The notes: generated by a model from the letters alone, not told the origin. Numbered from the stretch's first letter, positions 11,025-20,490 are shown. The stretch: DNA of 22,938 nt from Theodoxus fluviatilis (GCA_034096865.1 JAWQFJ010016586.1:27501-50438), one strand, 5' to 3'. Numbers and translations: made by a program.

Positions 11025-11650
11025 GCGACGGTCGGCCCCCGGGAGTGACAAGATTGTGCGGCGTGATGGAGCCTGGTAATCATGCCAACGCCAGCTTCCG
11101 GCGCCAGACGGAGCCTCGCCAATCGAACCACTCTGTCACGTTCCAATCCGGCCACGCCCACCGTCCCTTCTCCCCAAGCCACACCTCCGTGGGAGGGCAA
11201 GCCCCGCCCACTCCTGCCCGCGCCCCTTCCGGTGGTTTTGGGTACGGGAGGGAGTACGTCCCGTACAGGGACTCGGGGTGCTTCTCAAGACCCCCATCCG
11301 ACCCCCAGCAGAGGTCTGAGGGGCAACAGTACCAGTCTGAGTATCTGCCCATGGACAAAGGACGTTACAGCATGAGAGGGGGTGGTGACCACATTCCGCG
11401 GAGCGGGGTGGGCTACCCACATAACGTGCATCATCACCAGCAGCATCTTCATCTTCAGTCTCAGCCGCTGCAGCAGCAGGACTATAGCTCCAGGCCGTTG
11501 GAATTCGTGCCAGGACAGACGTGGAGGGCTGCTACTCCGAGTTACAGGGACGATGATGACGTCACGACGACGTCAGGAAGCTACACCATCTCCCCTGATG
11601 ACCTCAGACAGGACATGGACGATCTCTACTACAGAGACGCGGTCGTCTGA
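11025..11650 (+). CDS. Terminal coding exon, C-terminus of protocadherin-like receptor
   Basis: Seen: after acceptor TTTCCAG (ends 11024) the frame entered in phase 1 runs 207 further codons to TGA at 11648-11650. The peptide begins DGRPPGVTRLCGVMEPG, then has a Pro/Ser-rich stretch with PPTPARAP (near residue 62), a Tyr/Gly/Arg-rich stretch (FGYGREYVPYRDSG), a His/Gln-rich run (about residues 130-152), four Asp in a row (about 175-179), and ends in SGSYTISPDDLRQDMDD, Leu-Tyr-Tyr-Arg, then DAVV. No membrane or folded domain is visible, so this is a disordered tail. The acidic, Tyr-containing end looks like a conserved tail module, and the last residues could be a hydrophobic PDZ ligand; both are inference. 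Overlapping open frames on both strands are shadows caused by high GC. Confidence 0.8.
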
Positions 11651-11854
11651 GGTGGAGTGTGTGGTTGCGTGTTTGGGAGGTTCCCACTCTCGCCTGTTGA
11701 CATTGTGCGTGGTGCCAAAAGAGAACGATTGTATATTGTCAAATACAGAAAGCATCCTCGGAGTGATCCTGAATTGTGGACAGGTGGGAACCCTGTGATG
11801 GTCCTCCAGAATGCTGAGGAAGTTCAGATCATTAAACCCAGTCCTGATGCTTGA
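11651..11854 (+). other. In-frame open extension past the stop (possible readthrough)
   Basis: Directly after TGA (11648-11650) the same frame stays open for 67 codons to a second TGA at 11852-11854. The extension starts GGVCGCVFGRFPLSP and later reads ERLYIVKYRKHPRSDPELW, a mixed composition with charged and aromatic residues rather than low-complexity sequence. The stop context is UGA followed by G, not the well-known leaky UGA-CUA. A chance run of this length is not rare, so it is only a candidate; otherwise this is simply the start of the 3' UTR. Confidence 0.3.
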
Positions 11855-12350
11855 ACGTCAAACACTGTGGTACTGCATCAAGGACAGAGTTATGCAAACA
11901 TGACAAAAGGAGGGAAACTGAATGTTTTATGCACAGATAAACAGTCCACGCACAACGTACGTTTTGTGCATGACAGAACAAGTTCTCACCTTGCTGAGGA
12001 GGACCATCTGTGGGAAATGACTCGTTCAACAAAGAAAGTTGCAGTACGCGGTCCTATGGCCGATCTAAAGACATCTGAACGTCCATCTCATCTATTCCTG
12101 TGACTGTAGAGTTAAACAGGTGTACTATATCTAGTGACCTTTGAAAAGTAATTGTTCTATTTGTTGACAGTAATAGCCAACTATGCAGTACTGTGGCAAA
12201 AAAGAATGGGTCTTACTTAAATAATTTGTAACAAGGCTGTAGTAAGTGGTATGTGGTTCTATGTTTTTTTTAATGAGTTTAAAGCTGAAGATGCTTACGC
12301 CAAAGAAATGAAGATCAGCTTACGAAGCTGTTCAGAACGTAGTCGCATAT

Positions 12351-12356
12351 AATAAA
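12351..12356 (+). terminator. Proximal poly(A) signal AATAAA
   Basis: This is the first canonical AATAAA downstream of the stop at 11650, about 700 bp away. It would give a short 3' UTR. The downstream stretch is not strongly GT-rich. Confidence 0.35.
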
Positions 12357-14157
12357 ATGACGGTGAAACAGTCATCATCAGAGTCCTATGAACAATTTCT
12401 TTGACGACGCTTCCCCATTGCAAGATTGACTTATGAACCTTTCCGAGTATGTAGAGACATAGCAGACTCGGTGATCATCAAGGCAGCAGGTCTTTGGGAG
12501 AAGAAGGCCAAATGTCTTCATGCATGAAAGCAGGAGATTAGATTACAGGGTAGAGATGTGTGCACTATGACTGTTACTCGCATCAAATCCAGGACTGCTA
12601 ATCTGGTGTGAAGACCTGCTGATAAATCATGATATAAAGTAAGCTTTTGGTGACACTCGTAAAAACCAGTTGTGATCAAACCTCGACAATGCTCTATCAT
12701 AAAATTCGTCGGTGTGCTTTTGAATGAGTTCATTTGACGATTTCGAGCTCATACAGAGTATTCCAAAACCAGGATCTAATAAAATCGTTATCATGCCACA
12801 GGCCCCTGTGATTCACAGAATGCATGAGTTCCAGTAGTGCCGTTTCCAAAGGAGCAGATTGCGAATTCTTAGGCACATGGTAGCCAAGTAGTCTGACTCT
12901 TACTATTGCATGTCTGAAATCTGGTTATTGTAGAAAACAAACAATGAGCCGTTCTTAATTTTATTTTCATATCAAATGTGAGGAATTTTGGCAATGTGAG
13001 CAGAGTATGTGGTTTCACATGAGACATTTTTCAAGGACACACTCATCAGTATCGAAGTTTTGCTTTGCTGCAAAGGGAAAACGCCTCTCTCTATACGATG
13101 GACTGAGGTGATATATCTTGCTGTTTTCTTTCGTGAAGGCAAGAATAGTTACTTAGGAAATGTTTCACTCTGTGGTGATCACTTTCATTGCAGCATATGG
13201 CAAACCTGCCGCCATTGGAACGATATATCCAAAACTCGTATAGAAGTTTTTTTTTTAATGTCCATTAAACAGAACGCAGTGTGATGATGTTCATGCTGAT
13301 TTCTGTCGGATGCATCCAGAACAGTTTTCTGGCTATTTAGGACTGCCTTATTTACAAACGAAAAGGAGAAGACCCACAGGACATTAAAAGTAGTGCCATG
13401 TCGATCCCCATTTTCACCACAAAAGCATACCATCTCACTCTTCTGACATTTCGTCCCATGCATTCACAATGCCACTGTTTATTGCTATAATTACATGGCA
13501 GTTGCAACCATTTTGACACACGTTGAAATGTGCTGTCGTCTCTCTGCCAAATGTCTGCTTGCGTAATTGCATTGCCATGAGAGGAAAGAATATCAAGATG
13601 ACTTGTATGTAGAATCGTCATAGGTATTGCCCCGTCAGTGTGAAATTCTAGTCGGCGTTTTTGGTTTTCAAGGAGAAAACCCACGTAGATTTGTACTCGT
13701 TTGAGTTACTTGATTCAAGGTCTGATTATCCATAAGAATGAACACGGTCATAATTGTTAGTCAGTCGAATTAAACGTTTCGTGTTGTTAATCGCAAAAGA
13801 CTGTCAGGAATTGACACTTTCTGTATTACAGTAATGTTCGACATTTTATTTTCATTCAAATGCAAACGCATCATGCTGGGCGTAGTATCAGCCCTAGTAC
13901 ATTTAACATGGGCTTGGAGGAAAGTGTGTGCATGTGTCCTCCTATTTTTTCTTCCAAAATCGTGGCACATGCCACATCTTGCTGTGATAATTGCATCATT
14001 CGCTCATTTCCTTTCTGTCTGACAGGGAGGCAGGCTTACTGCATCATCGGTCATTGCTGAATGGCATCAGTGCATAACTTTGCATGTGTTGTTACACTTA
14101 ACAGCTGTCACACCATCTCTTTCGTGTTGTCTCGTGTACATAGCACGCGCATGAGTG

Positions 14158-14163
14158 AATAAA
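14158..14163 (+). terminator. Distal poly(A) signal AATAAA
   Basis: Canonical AATAAA with T- and GT-rich sequence downstream (14168-14225, including TTAGAGTGATT and GTGGTTTGAG). A plausible end for a 2.5-kb 3' UTR. Confidence 0.4.
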
Positions 14164-15035
14164 AGCATGTTAGAGTGATTATCTGCTGTAATTTTCAAAC
14201 GTGGTTTGAGAATATTTGTATTGGGACATAGAGAGAGGTGTTGCAGTTTCTATTAAATGTCTGCATGCATTGCAATTCTTTGAATGAACATTCTGCAAGT
14301 TTTTATACAAAAATGACTCCTGTTCATGTTTTTACTAGACTTAATTTCATGCCTTAATCTTGCCCAGCTTGAGGCAAAAAAGATTTTTTACAATATATGC
14401 GGTAAACCAAACGCCACTGCTGATCATCATAGAAACCAGTTGTGTTTTGCAAATGAGACAACCGTTTCGAATGTATGCTAATCGTTCTACCTCAACAACA
14501 AAACCATTGGCGAATGTTAAATGTCTCTAACTATGTTGACACAGAGAAGTTCGCTGCTGAAGAGCAAAAGAATGACATTTTCCTATGTCTCTAAGCACAA
14601 AAATTTTAAGAGACACTACCTCATGCACAAAAAGTTTGTTACACTTTTCCAATAAGGACAGGATTGTATTCATTCTTTGTTGTCTGCACATGCTTTATCC
14701 TTGAGACATTAGAGCAATAATTCCCATTTTTTGGTTTGATTCTTCTGCTGCCTCAATAAGACTGAATATGTCTTCTTGTAATTGCAGAATTAGTTCTTCA
14801 TGTCCTTTTATCTATGAAAGCTTGCATGATAAGATTTATCAGCGAATGAGTGCAAAAGAGTTTTATTTTGTAGTCACAATAAGTGACGTAGAATGTTGTG
14901 CTTGGTGCAACACTTGTTATGTTGATAATATCCACTTTTTGTTGCCAATGCTGCTTCAAAGTGTTTCTTACGTCCTTGATTTTCGAGCATGCGTGTAAAT
15001 TTGTATGTAAATACAACAGTTGTTACAATGGCGTC

Positions 15036-15041
15036 AATAAA
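15036..15041 (+). terminator. Most distal poly(A) signal AATAAA
   Basis: AATAAA followed at about 20-50 bp by TTTGCATTTTCTTCTGTTTG and further T-rich DNA, a good downstream element. Repetitive DNA begins 450 bp later, which makes this the last reasonable end of the transcription unit. Confidence 0.4.
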
Positions 15042-15060
15042 CTCCATCGAATGATCACAT

Positions 15061-15499
15061 TTGCATTTTCTTCTGTTTGTCGTCTTTTTGTCACGTGAAA
15101 CCACAGAGATTACCATTTGTCTTACCTACAGAATCTGAACCGCAACACTAATGAGATGAGGAATACTTAATACGCCCATCTTCGATGAGGTTAGTTTAGC
15201 ATAATAGTTTCACTTTTTCCACTTTAGGTACGAGTTGGTATCGGGCAAAATCCACATACAGTTGTTGTCTTAGCATACATTAGAAAATGATCTTGCAATG
15301 AAGCCTCGATAATCTGAGACCAAACATATTTTGTATGTGCACAGTAATATCTTGATAACAGACCTTCAAATAGGAAAGCTGCCTGCAGCATACCCTGAAG
15401 GGGTCTTACATGTTTAAAAGTTGATGATTGTGAAGGTGTGATTTTCTATTGCTATTTATTATCAATTTCTGGGCCTCGACAATGGCACTTAAGATCAAA
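15061..15499. other. Intergenic, nothing recognised
   Basis: AT-rich DNA between the last poly(A) signal and the SINE-like block. I see no open frame, repeat or RNA gene in it. Confidence 0.5.
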
Positions 15500-15793
15500 C
15501 AGTGACAAACATTGTAAGACGCACAAAGTCAGGCACCAGCACTAACTCCACTCACTGGGGAGTGTTCCAACCCGATGCTGACTCACGGCCGCGTGCAGGG
15601 GTTACTCGTACCGCAGTGTGCCACCGCTGCCTTTACAGGTACCCGGTTTTACTCGGGATGGAAAGAAGCAACGCGAGTTCAGCACCTTGCCCAAGGATGC
15701 AACTCCAGGATCCACGAAGCTTCCAACGCCGCTAATAACGCAAGCTAACGGCAAGCAACAGCGGACTAGAGCTCTAACCATTGAACTAGCCGA
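15500..15793 (-). mobile_element. tRNA-derived SINE-like element (minus strand)
   Basis: Read on the minus strand, the block starts with a tRNA-like head: GGCTAGTTCAATGGTTAGAGC includes TAGTTCAATGG (15788-15778), close to the polymerase III A box of tRNAs (TAGCTCAGTGG). GAGTTGCATCC (15705-15695) is a degenerate B box, further away than in a real tRNA. It is followed by CCTTGGGCAAGGTGC and then GGGTACC, a layout I associate with SINEs of molluscs and other aquatic animals. The far end (near 15500) has no clear tail or target-site duplication, so that boundary is approximate. The degenerate B box suggests an old copy. Confidence 0.5.
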
Positions 15794-16248
15794 GCGTTGT
15801 ATAAGGCGAATGCCCCGGGTCGCTTTGGCGCAGTAAGCATTAGAGGCAACGGGAAGTAGGTCAGAGCGCTCCGGGGCGCCCTGCAGCAGTAAGCATTAGA
15901 GGCAACGGGAAGTAGGTCAGAGCGCTCCGGGGCGCCTTGCAGCAGTAAGCATTAGAGGCAACGGGAAGTAGGTCAGAGGGTGAGAGCGCTCCGGGGCGCT
16001 GCAGCAGTAAGCATTAGGGGCAACGGGAAGTAGGTCAGAGCGCTCTGGGGCGCCCTGCAGCAGTAAGCATTAGAGGCAACGGGAAGTAGGTCACAGCGCT
16101 CCGGGGCGCCTTGCAGCAGTAAGCATTAGAGGCAACGGGAAGTAGGTCAGAGGGTGAGAGCGCTCCGGGGCGCCCTGCAGCAGTAAGCATTAGAGGCAAC
16201 GGGAAGTAGGTCAGAGCACCTCGGGGCGCCCACCTTATACAACGCACG
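15791..16248. mobile_element. Tandem array enclosed by 16-bp inverted repeats
   Basis: CGAGCGTTGTATAAGG at 15791-15806 matches the reverse complement of CCTTATACAACGCACG at 16233-16248 with one mismatch. Everything between is a short spacer and the 56-bp tandem array. Inverted ends around a tandem core resemble tandem-repeat-bearing MITE-like elements such as the bivalve pearl family; the analogy is of architecture, not sequence. No target-site duplication is evident, and the left arm abuts the SINE-like head, so the boundaries may belong to one composite repeat. Confidence 0.5.
15831..16232. repeat. 56-bp tandem array, 7 units, higher-order period of 3
   Basis: Units beginning CAGTAAGCAT start at 15831, 15887, 15943, 16005, 16061, 16117 and 16181. 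Basic length is 56 bp. Units 3 and 6 carry an 8-bp insertion (GGTGAGAG after the AGGTCAGA segment), giving 62 and 64 bp. Units 2 and 5 share GCCTTGCAG ends while 1 and 4 share GCCCTGCAG, so the array is a three-unit block copied twice plus one unit. The direct copies with no unique spacers rule out a CRISPR array. Confidence 0.9.
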
Positions 16249-17214
16249 AAAGAGCCCTATCATGTGGTGTCACTGTCCAACAGAGGGCCCTCACTGTCAC
16301 TCTTTGGTTTTTGTTAATGAACAAGTTTCTTCCAGACTACAACCAACCGTCACAAAATAACCTTTTGCCAGGGAAAAGACGTAATTCGGGGGGGTTTTAT
16401 TTCCACAAACGAAACGCAAAATTGTATTCTGATACAAGATAGTGGCGCTGATAATTTTTGCTGTATTCAATTAGCAACGTGCCACATTGAATATGTTCTA
16501 TTCGAAAGAAATGTAGCGCTTGGGTGGCAGAATAGATTTCTCCAAGTTCTGCAGAGAGAAAGAACTGGTAGAGTAGGTTTTTCCATCTATGCAGAGCTCG
16601 TCCTTGGGAACGCTTTTCGCCAGATTCTAGAAACCTGCCTCACACAGGAATACTGGTCTATTTTAAACTGTAATACTCCTTTGTATAACAAATTACTGGT
16701 ATCATATTACCCCACGCCGGGAGCTCTGATGGTATTAAAGGCAGGAAATGCCTCTCCGTCCTTTGGAGGCAAATTCATCTGTGCTGATGCTACCCTGAAA
16801 TCCTCCTATACAGTCCAAGCTTGTTAGCATTCTTCCGGTGTACCACCTCTCCCCCTTCTTCACATCGTTATTAACTGCTTGTAGACGCGTAGAGAACATG
16901 GCAGGTGGTAGACTAAGCTGTGGTAATTACCTACCACTGACGATTTATGTCCTTCAAGTTCAACAGTAGTGCCGGACTGAAAAAAGCAGCTTAGGCGTGT
17001 GTATCGTGAATGACGACCACCCTCCTATCAAAACGCCACCCTGGCAACCCTACCCCACCCGACATGAGTAACGTCTCTTGTCCGGGTGGCCCGCCAGCCC
17101 ATTAGAGTAATCTCCCCTGATCCCATCTCGTTGCCAGGGAGAGCACACTCGGGGAAGGGGACTCCGGTAAAGCGCAGAGGAATTTCGCGGGGATTCGGCA
17201 GTGGACGCATTAGG
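16249..17214. other. Intergenic, nothing recognised
   Basis: Mixed-composition DNA between two mobile elements. A short GC-richer stretch (17030-17215) looks like old repeat DNA but I cannot assign it. No coding region is supported. Confidence 0.45.
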
Positions 17215-17220
17215 ATAAGG
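17215..17220. repeat. Left target-site duplication ATAAGG
   Basis: ATAAGG immediately precedes the CAGATCTGG terminus; an identical copy is at 18848-18853. Confidence 0.65.
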
Positions 17221-17380
17221 CAGATCTGGGTACCCGTACGAATTTTGCGTATTAATACGCAAGAAAAAATGGAATACGAAAATTACGCATGCCTCTGAAA
17301 AAATACGCGGAAAAAAATGCAGCTTTTGCGTATTCCTAAATGTGCAATTTCGCGCGATAAAGTCCACGTCTGGCACGCGT

Positions 17381-17498
17381 GGCCCATATCCAGAACGGTG
17401 TTCCAGCCAAGGGGGAGCGGAACAGACAGTTGGAATCCTCTGAGTTTACTTTAGAGATAAATCGGGGTTAAAATAACTCGCCGTTCTGGATACAGGCC
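17381..17498. repeat. 18-bp inverted repeat inside the transposon
   Basis: GGCCCATATCCAGAACGG (17381-17398) pairs with CCGTTCTGGATACAGGCC (17481-17498) with 16 of 18 matches and an 82-nt loop. It may be a remnant of a nested element or a structural part of the host element. Confidence 0.55.
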
Positions 17499-17520
17499 CT
17501 GTTTCCGTTGAAGTTTGAGT

Positions 17521-17522
17521 GG

Positions 17523-17596
<74 letters not shown>

Positions 17597-17646
17597 CTGC
17601 CTCTCTCTTCTCTGTCTCTGTATGTCTGTCTGTATGTATGTCTGTC

Positions 17647-17687
<41 letters not shown>

Positions 17688-17746
17688 TTCTGTCTTTCTC
17701 TCACACTTTCCCTCTATGTGTGTGTGCGTGTGTGTGTGTGTGTGTA

Positions 17747-17799
<53 letters not shown>
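17521..17799. repeat. (CT)n and (GT)n compound microsatellite
   Basis: CT-rich from 17521 to about 17702 with short interruptions (TGTGTCTG, TATGTCTGTC), then GT-rich from about 17718 to 17799. Apparent proteins here, Ser-Leu, Arg-Glu or Cys-Val repeats on either strand, are artefacts. Confidence 0.95.
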
Positions 17800-17801
<2 letters not shown>

Positions 17802-18847
17802 TTCTTGGTTGTTTTATCCAACCTGCACTGTACTGAAAATCATAGGCTTGATCACTTCAAGTTCCTGGAGGATATACGGTAAGCACATTTTCTTGGAAGA
17901 GGTTCCGTAGCCGTGCGGTACGGCTACCGAATTTGTTTTTGGTAGGTAGCTGTACGGCCTCGTACGGTTTATATACCCAACTGCGTGGTTGGATATATCA
18001 ATATCATAACTCCATCCCACGTTTGACTTTCAACGGGTGGTCCCTGCGACCTAACTCCAGGGCCCGACGCTGATGTTGGACATAAACGTGACAAAAAGTA
18101 ACATGTCCGGGTGTAGGTAAAACACATTCTAGTAAACTAGAGATTTTGCCTACCGGCAAAAGTATAAAACAATGCCTTCTGTGTCCTTGCCTCATCCAGG
18201 TCGGGAGATGACTGCAGAGAGTGACTGCGGGTTCCACAGGCCTAGGGCCCGTGATCACCGCACTTTTCACAGTGTGATTGCTCCACATTGTTCGTGTTTA
18301 TTTATTCGGTTATCTGCAGCACGACGGCTGCCCTGTGCTCCCAGAACTCTTTGACAGAACCCTTTCTAGCGTTCCTTTTGCCTTTCAACTGCTGCTCAAA
18401 CTTTTGATTGAATGCGTTTCGGTAGCATCACCGTTTCTTCAGAGAATATTAATTTGCGCAGTTGAATTGCGATTTTGATTGTTTAGCCGCTTGGATACGT
18501 TTGAATAGGCCTACTGTGTGTGTGATGCTCTAGTTGCGAACATGAACAGTGTAACAGTAATGTCGGTGAAACTCCCCGGACAGGCAAAGTCAGTACGTCA
18601 GGCGGGGTGGCGGCCACCATAAGGCAGATCGAGTGTGTGTGTGGTCAAGGGGCAGTTAACTCTTCACTTGCATTGCCACTTCAATTTTTTTTTTGGTGTC
18701 GTTGACTGACTGCGGAGTATCATTGTGCAAACCAAAAGCTGCATTTTGAAATGTCGGTCCGCGCAAAAAATACGCACAGTTTTTTTTTTAATACGCATAT
18801 CTGAACCAGTGAGTACGCAGAGGCAAAATTTGGGGTAACCAGGTCTG

Positions 18848-18853
18848 ATAAGG
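18848..18853. repeat. Right target-site duplication ATAAGG
   Basis: ATAAGG immediately follows the CCAGGTCTG terminus, matching 17215-17220. Confidence 0.65.
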
Positions 18854-19096
18854 ATATTTCAAGCGCATGATCAAGCCGTGAAGCGTGACGGATCTATGAA
18901 GAGAGGAGAAGCAGACGTGAAGCTTTTGACATCCTTCAATGTCGCCGTTCTCTTTTGCCGTAAAATTCGTCCTTGACGTCCCGCCTGTGCAGGTGGAGGT
19001 TGTGGGGGTGAGGATGAGGAGGAAAAAGTAGGATGTGTGATGAGTTGCATGATGGTTCGTTTGGTGCAGGCATATATTGTGTGTGCATTTGTGTGT
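18854..19096. other. Short intergenic spacer
   Basis: Unique-looking DNA between the transposon's right duplication and the GT microsatellite. No open frame or repeat is recognised. Confidence 0.5.
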
Positions 19097-19099
19097 GCA

Positions 19100-19144
<45 letters not shown>

Positions 19145-19149
19145 GTGTG
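19097..19149. repeat. (GT)n microsatellite
   Basis: About 20 GT repeats with flanking GTGTGCATTT copies. It precedes the GGT-rich minisatellite. Confidence 0.9.
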
Positions 19150-19197
19150 CACGCGCGAGCGTGCTTGCTATTTATATTTGGATGTTTCAAAGGCAGG

Positions 19198-19787
19198 GGT
19201 GGTGATGGTGATGGTGATGGTGGTAGTGATGGTGGTGGCGGTGGTGGTTGTGTGGAGGTGAGGGTGGTGATTGTGGTGGTGGTTGAGATAGTGATGATAC
19301 TGGTGGTGGTGGTGGAGATAGTGGTGGTACTGGTGGTGGTGGTGGAGATAGTGGTGGTACTGGTGGTGGTGGTGGAGATAGTGGTGGTACTGGTGGTGGT
19401 GGTGGAGATAGTGGTGGTACTGGTGGTGGTGGTGGAGATAGTGATGATACTGGTGGTGGTGGTGGAGATAGTGGTGGTACTGGTGGTGGTGGTGGAGATA
19501 GTGGTGATACTGGTGGTGGTGGTGGAGATAGTGATGATACTGGTGGTGGTGGTGGAGATAGTGGTGGTACTGGTGGTGGTGGTGGAGATAGTGGTGATAC
19601 TGGTGGTGGTGGTGGAGATAGAGGTGGTACTGGTGGTGGTGGTGGAGATAGTGGTGATACAGGTGGTGGTGGTGGAGATAGTGATGATACTGGTGGTAGT
19701 GGTGGAGATAGTGGTGGTACTGGTGGTGGTGGTGGAGATAGTGGTGATACAGGTGGTAGTGGTGGAGATAGTGATGATACTGGTGGT
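19198..19787. repeat. 30-bp GGT-rich minisatellite, left block
   Basis: An irregular GGTGAT lead-in (19198-19290) becomes a strict 30-bp period with unit starts at 19291, 19321 and so on to 19771. Units differ mainly in the first ten bases: GTGGTGGTAC, GTGATGATAC and GTGGTGATAC types. The last unit stops after 17 bases at 19787, where the 2.8-kb insertion begins. As 30 is divisible by three, the plus strand is open and would encode Val-rich decapeptides; I regard this as an artefact. Confidence 0.95.
19783..19787. repeat. Left target-site duplication GTGGT
   Basis: These are bases 13-17 of the interrupted 30-bp unit. The same five bases recur at 22622-22626, before base 18 of the unit resumes. 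See the insertion entry. Confidence 0.6.
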
Positions 19788-19818
19788 TGTCGCAGTTTTT
19801 ATCTACTTGGCTAATGAT

Positions 19819-19866
19819 AGGTTTCCCCTCGAGGAACGACGTAGTCGTCCTAGAGGAGGAAGACCT
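19819..19866. repeat. 48-nt near-palindromic hairpin
   Basis: The left arm 19819-19840 and right arm 19844-19866 pair over about 20 bp, with one mismatch and three single-base bulges, around a GTA loop. It sits about 30 bp inside the left end of the insertion, which would be the U5 end if the LTR is on the minus strand. Confidence 0.7.
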
Positions 19867-20093
19867 TTAGACAAACAAGAGTTTACACCTAAACTCAACC
19901 ACCACTTCTTGGGGGGACACTACAAACGTCAAACAATGTCAAACAAACAAGTAAATAAATGACCACTGAATCAGGATAAAAATAGAACAAATCAAATTTA
20001 ATCAACAAACAAACTCCTCCTTGCTGCACAGGGCCGCAAAGGAAGGAGCAGGCAGGCGATCAAATTCAAGAAAAAGAAACCAAAACAAAGTCG

Positions 20094-20128
20094 AGCAGCG
20101 GAAACAAGATGGTGGCACTTCCGCTGCT
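20094..20128. repeat. 10-bp perfect stem-loop with ETS/YY1-like loop
   Basis: AGCAGCGGAA (20094-20103) pairs perfectly with TTCCGCTGCT (20119-20128); the 15-nt loop includes CAAGATGGTGGCAC. AAGATGGTGG resembles a YY1 site and CACTTCCG an ETS site. These are pattern matches only. Confidence 0.6.
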
Positions 20129-20226
20129 AGAAACAGGAAAAAATCAACAACAACAAACAACTCGCATCAGCAAAAGTGAAACAACCTCAAGCATGAAAAA
20201 ACCAACACACAAAGAAGCAGTATCTA

Positions 20227-20240
20227 AGTCACCGGTGACT
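20227..20240. repeat. 14-bp palindrome
   Basis: AGTCACCGGTGACT is a perfect palindrome; with one bulged A on the left the pairing extends to flanking TCT/AGA. Confidence 0.7.
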
Positions 20241-20301
20241 AGACTTACTGACAATGTGTAACATCAAAACTTCACTTCCCTTCACTCCATCATACAACCA
20301 C

Positions 20302-20336
20302 CAGAAACTGGAATTTATTCACAAAAGCAGTTTCTG
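20302..20336 (-). terminator. Stem-loop presenting AATAAA (minus strand)
   Basis: CAGAAACTG (20302-20310) and CAGTTTCTG (20328-20336) form a perfect 9-bp stem with a 17-nt loop. On the minus strand the loop carries AATAAA (20319-20314). Minus-strand downstream DNA is GU-rich (20302-20284 and again 20213-20196), as cleavage requires. An AATAAA held in a hairpin loop is known from some retroviral LTRs. It supports a minus-strand LTR whose R/U5 border is near 20290. Confidence 0.45.
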
Positions 20337-20361
20337 ACAAGAAAAACACCCCTTCCAACCA

Positions 20362-20390
20362 CTCGTTCTAGCACTCGCCACTAGAACGAG
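20362..20390. repeat. 10-bp perfect stem-loop
   Basis: CTCGTTCTAG (20362-20371) pairs perfectly with CTAGAACGAG (20381-20390) around a 9-nt loop. Confidence 0.7.
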
Positions 20391-20490
20391 AGAAATCTCA
20401 CAACAGAGAATAAAGTCTTCCACTTCCGCACTGACACAAAGTTGCAACCACTCTTCAACCCACAAAAAGTCTCTAACTTCACTACAGAAC

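Larger units (their letters stand above)
11855..15060 (+). other. Probable long 3' UTR and downstream flank
   Basis: AT-rich DNA follows the terminal exon on the same strand, with no repeat element or convincing exon. Candidate poly(A) signals AATAAA occur at 12351-12356, 12778-12783, 14158-14163 and 15036-15041. The last two are followed by T/GT-rich DNA, as needed for cleavage. The 3' UTR could therefore be about 0.7 to 3.4 kb with alternative ends. Minus-strand open frames around 13185-13684 overlap each other in different frames and have no recognisable domain, so I do not call them genes. Confidence 0.45.
17221..18847. mobile_element. Non-autonomous DNA transposon, 1,627 bp, 6-bp duplication
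   Basis: The left end reads CAGATCTGGGTACCC (17221-17235); the right end, reverse-complemented, reads CAGACCTGGTTACCC (18847-18833): 13 of 15 identical, and both ends continue into an AATTTTGC-containing stretch. ATAAGG lies immediately outside both ends (17215-17220 and 18848-18853), a 6-bp target-site duplication. Both subterminal regions are rich in TACGCA/TGCGTA motifs, including a perfect 18-bp palindrome TTGCGTATTAATACGCAA (17235-17252), as expected of transposase-binding subterminal repeats. The interior holds CT and GT microsatellites and small hairpins but no transposase, so it would need enzyme supplied in trans. The superfamily is not clear; a 6-bp duplication argues against hAT (8 bp), Mutator (about 9 bp) and Tc1/mariner (TA). 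Confidence 0.65.

Noticed and set aside
11000..11420. Long open frames on the minus strand and in another plus frame over the terminal exon
   Set aside because: They are shadows of the GC-rich coding exon, whose own frame links in phase to an upstream exon and ends in a coherent tail.
13185..13684. Minus-strand open frames of 92 and 110 codons
   Set aside because: They overlap in different frames, lie in the probable 3' UTR, and have no recognisable domain or splice pattern.
15831..16232. CRISPR-like regular repeat array
   Set aside because: Units are contiguous 56-bp direct copies without unique spacers, in an animal genome; it is a minisatellite.
17468..17910. Several open frames of Ser-Leu, Cys-Val or Arg-Glu repeats on both strands
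   Set aside because: Direct translation of CT and GT microsatellites.
17221..18847. Interpretation of this element as an LTR or hAT transposon
   Set aside because: Ends are CAG...CTG rather than TG...CA, and the flanking match is 6 bp rather than the 8 bp expected of hAT.
19033..19962. 309-codon open frame, plus strand, Val/Ile-rich
   Set aside because: It is the 30-bp minisatellite read in frame (period divisible by three), preceded by a GT microsatellite. Repeat-driven, with no real protein features.
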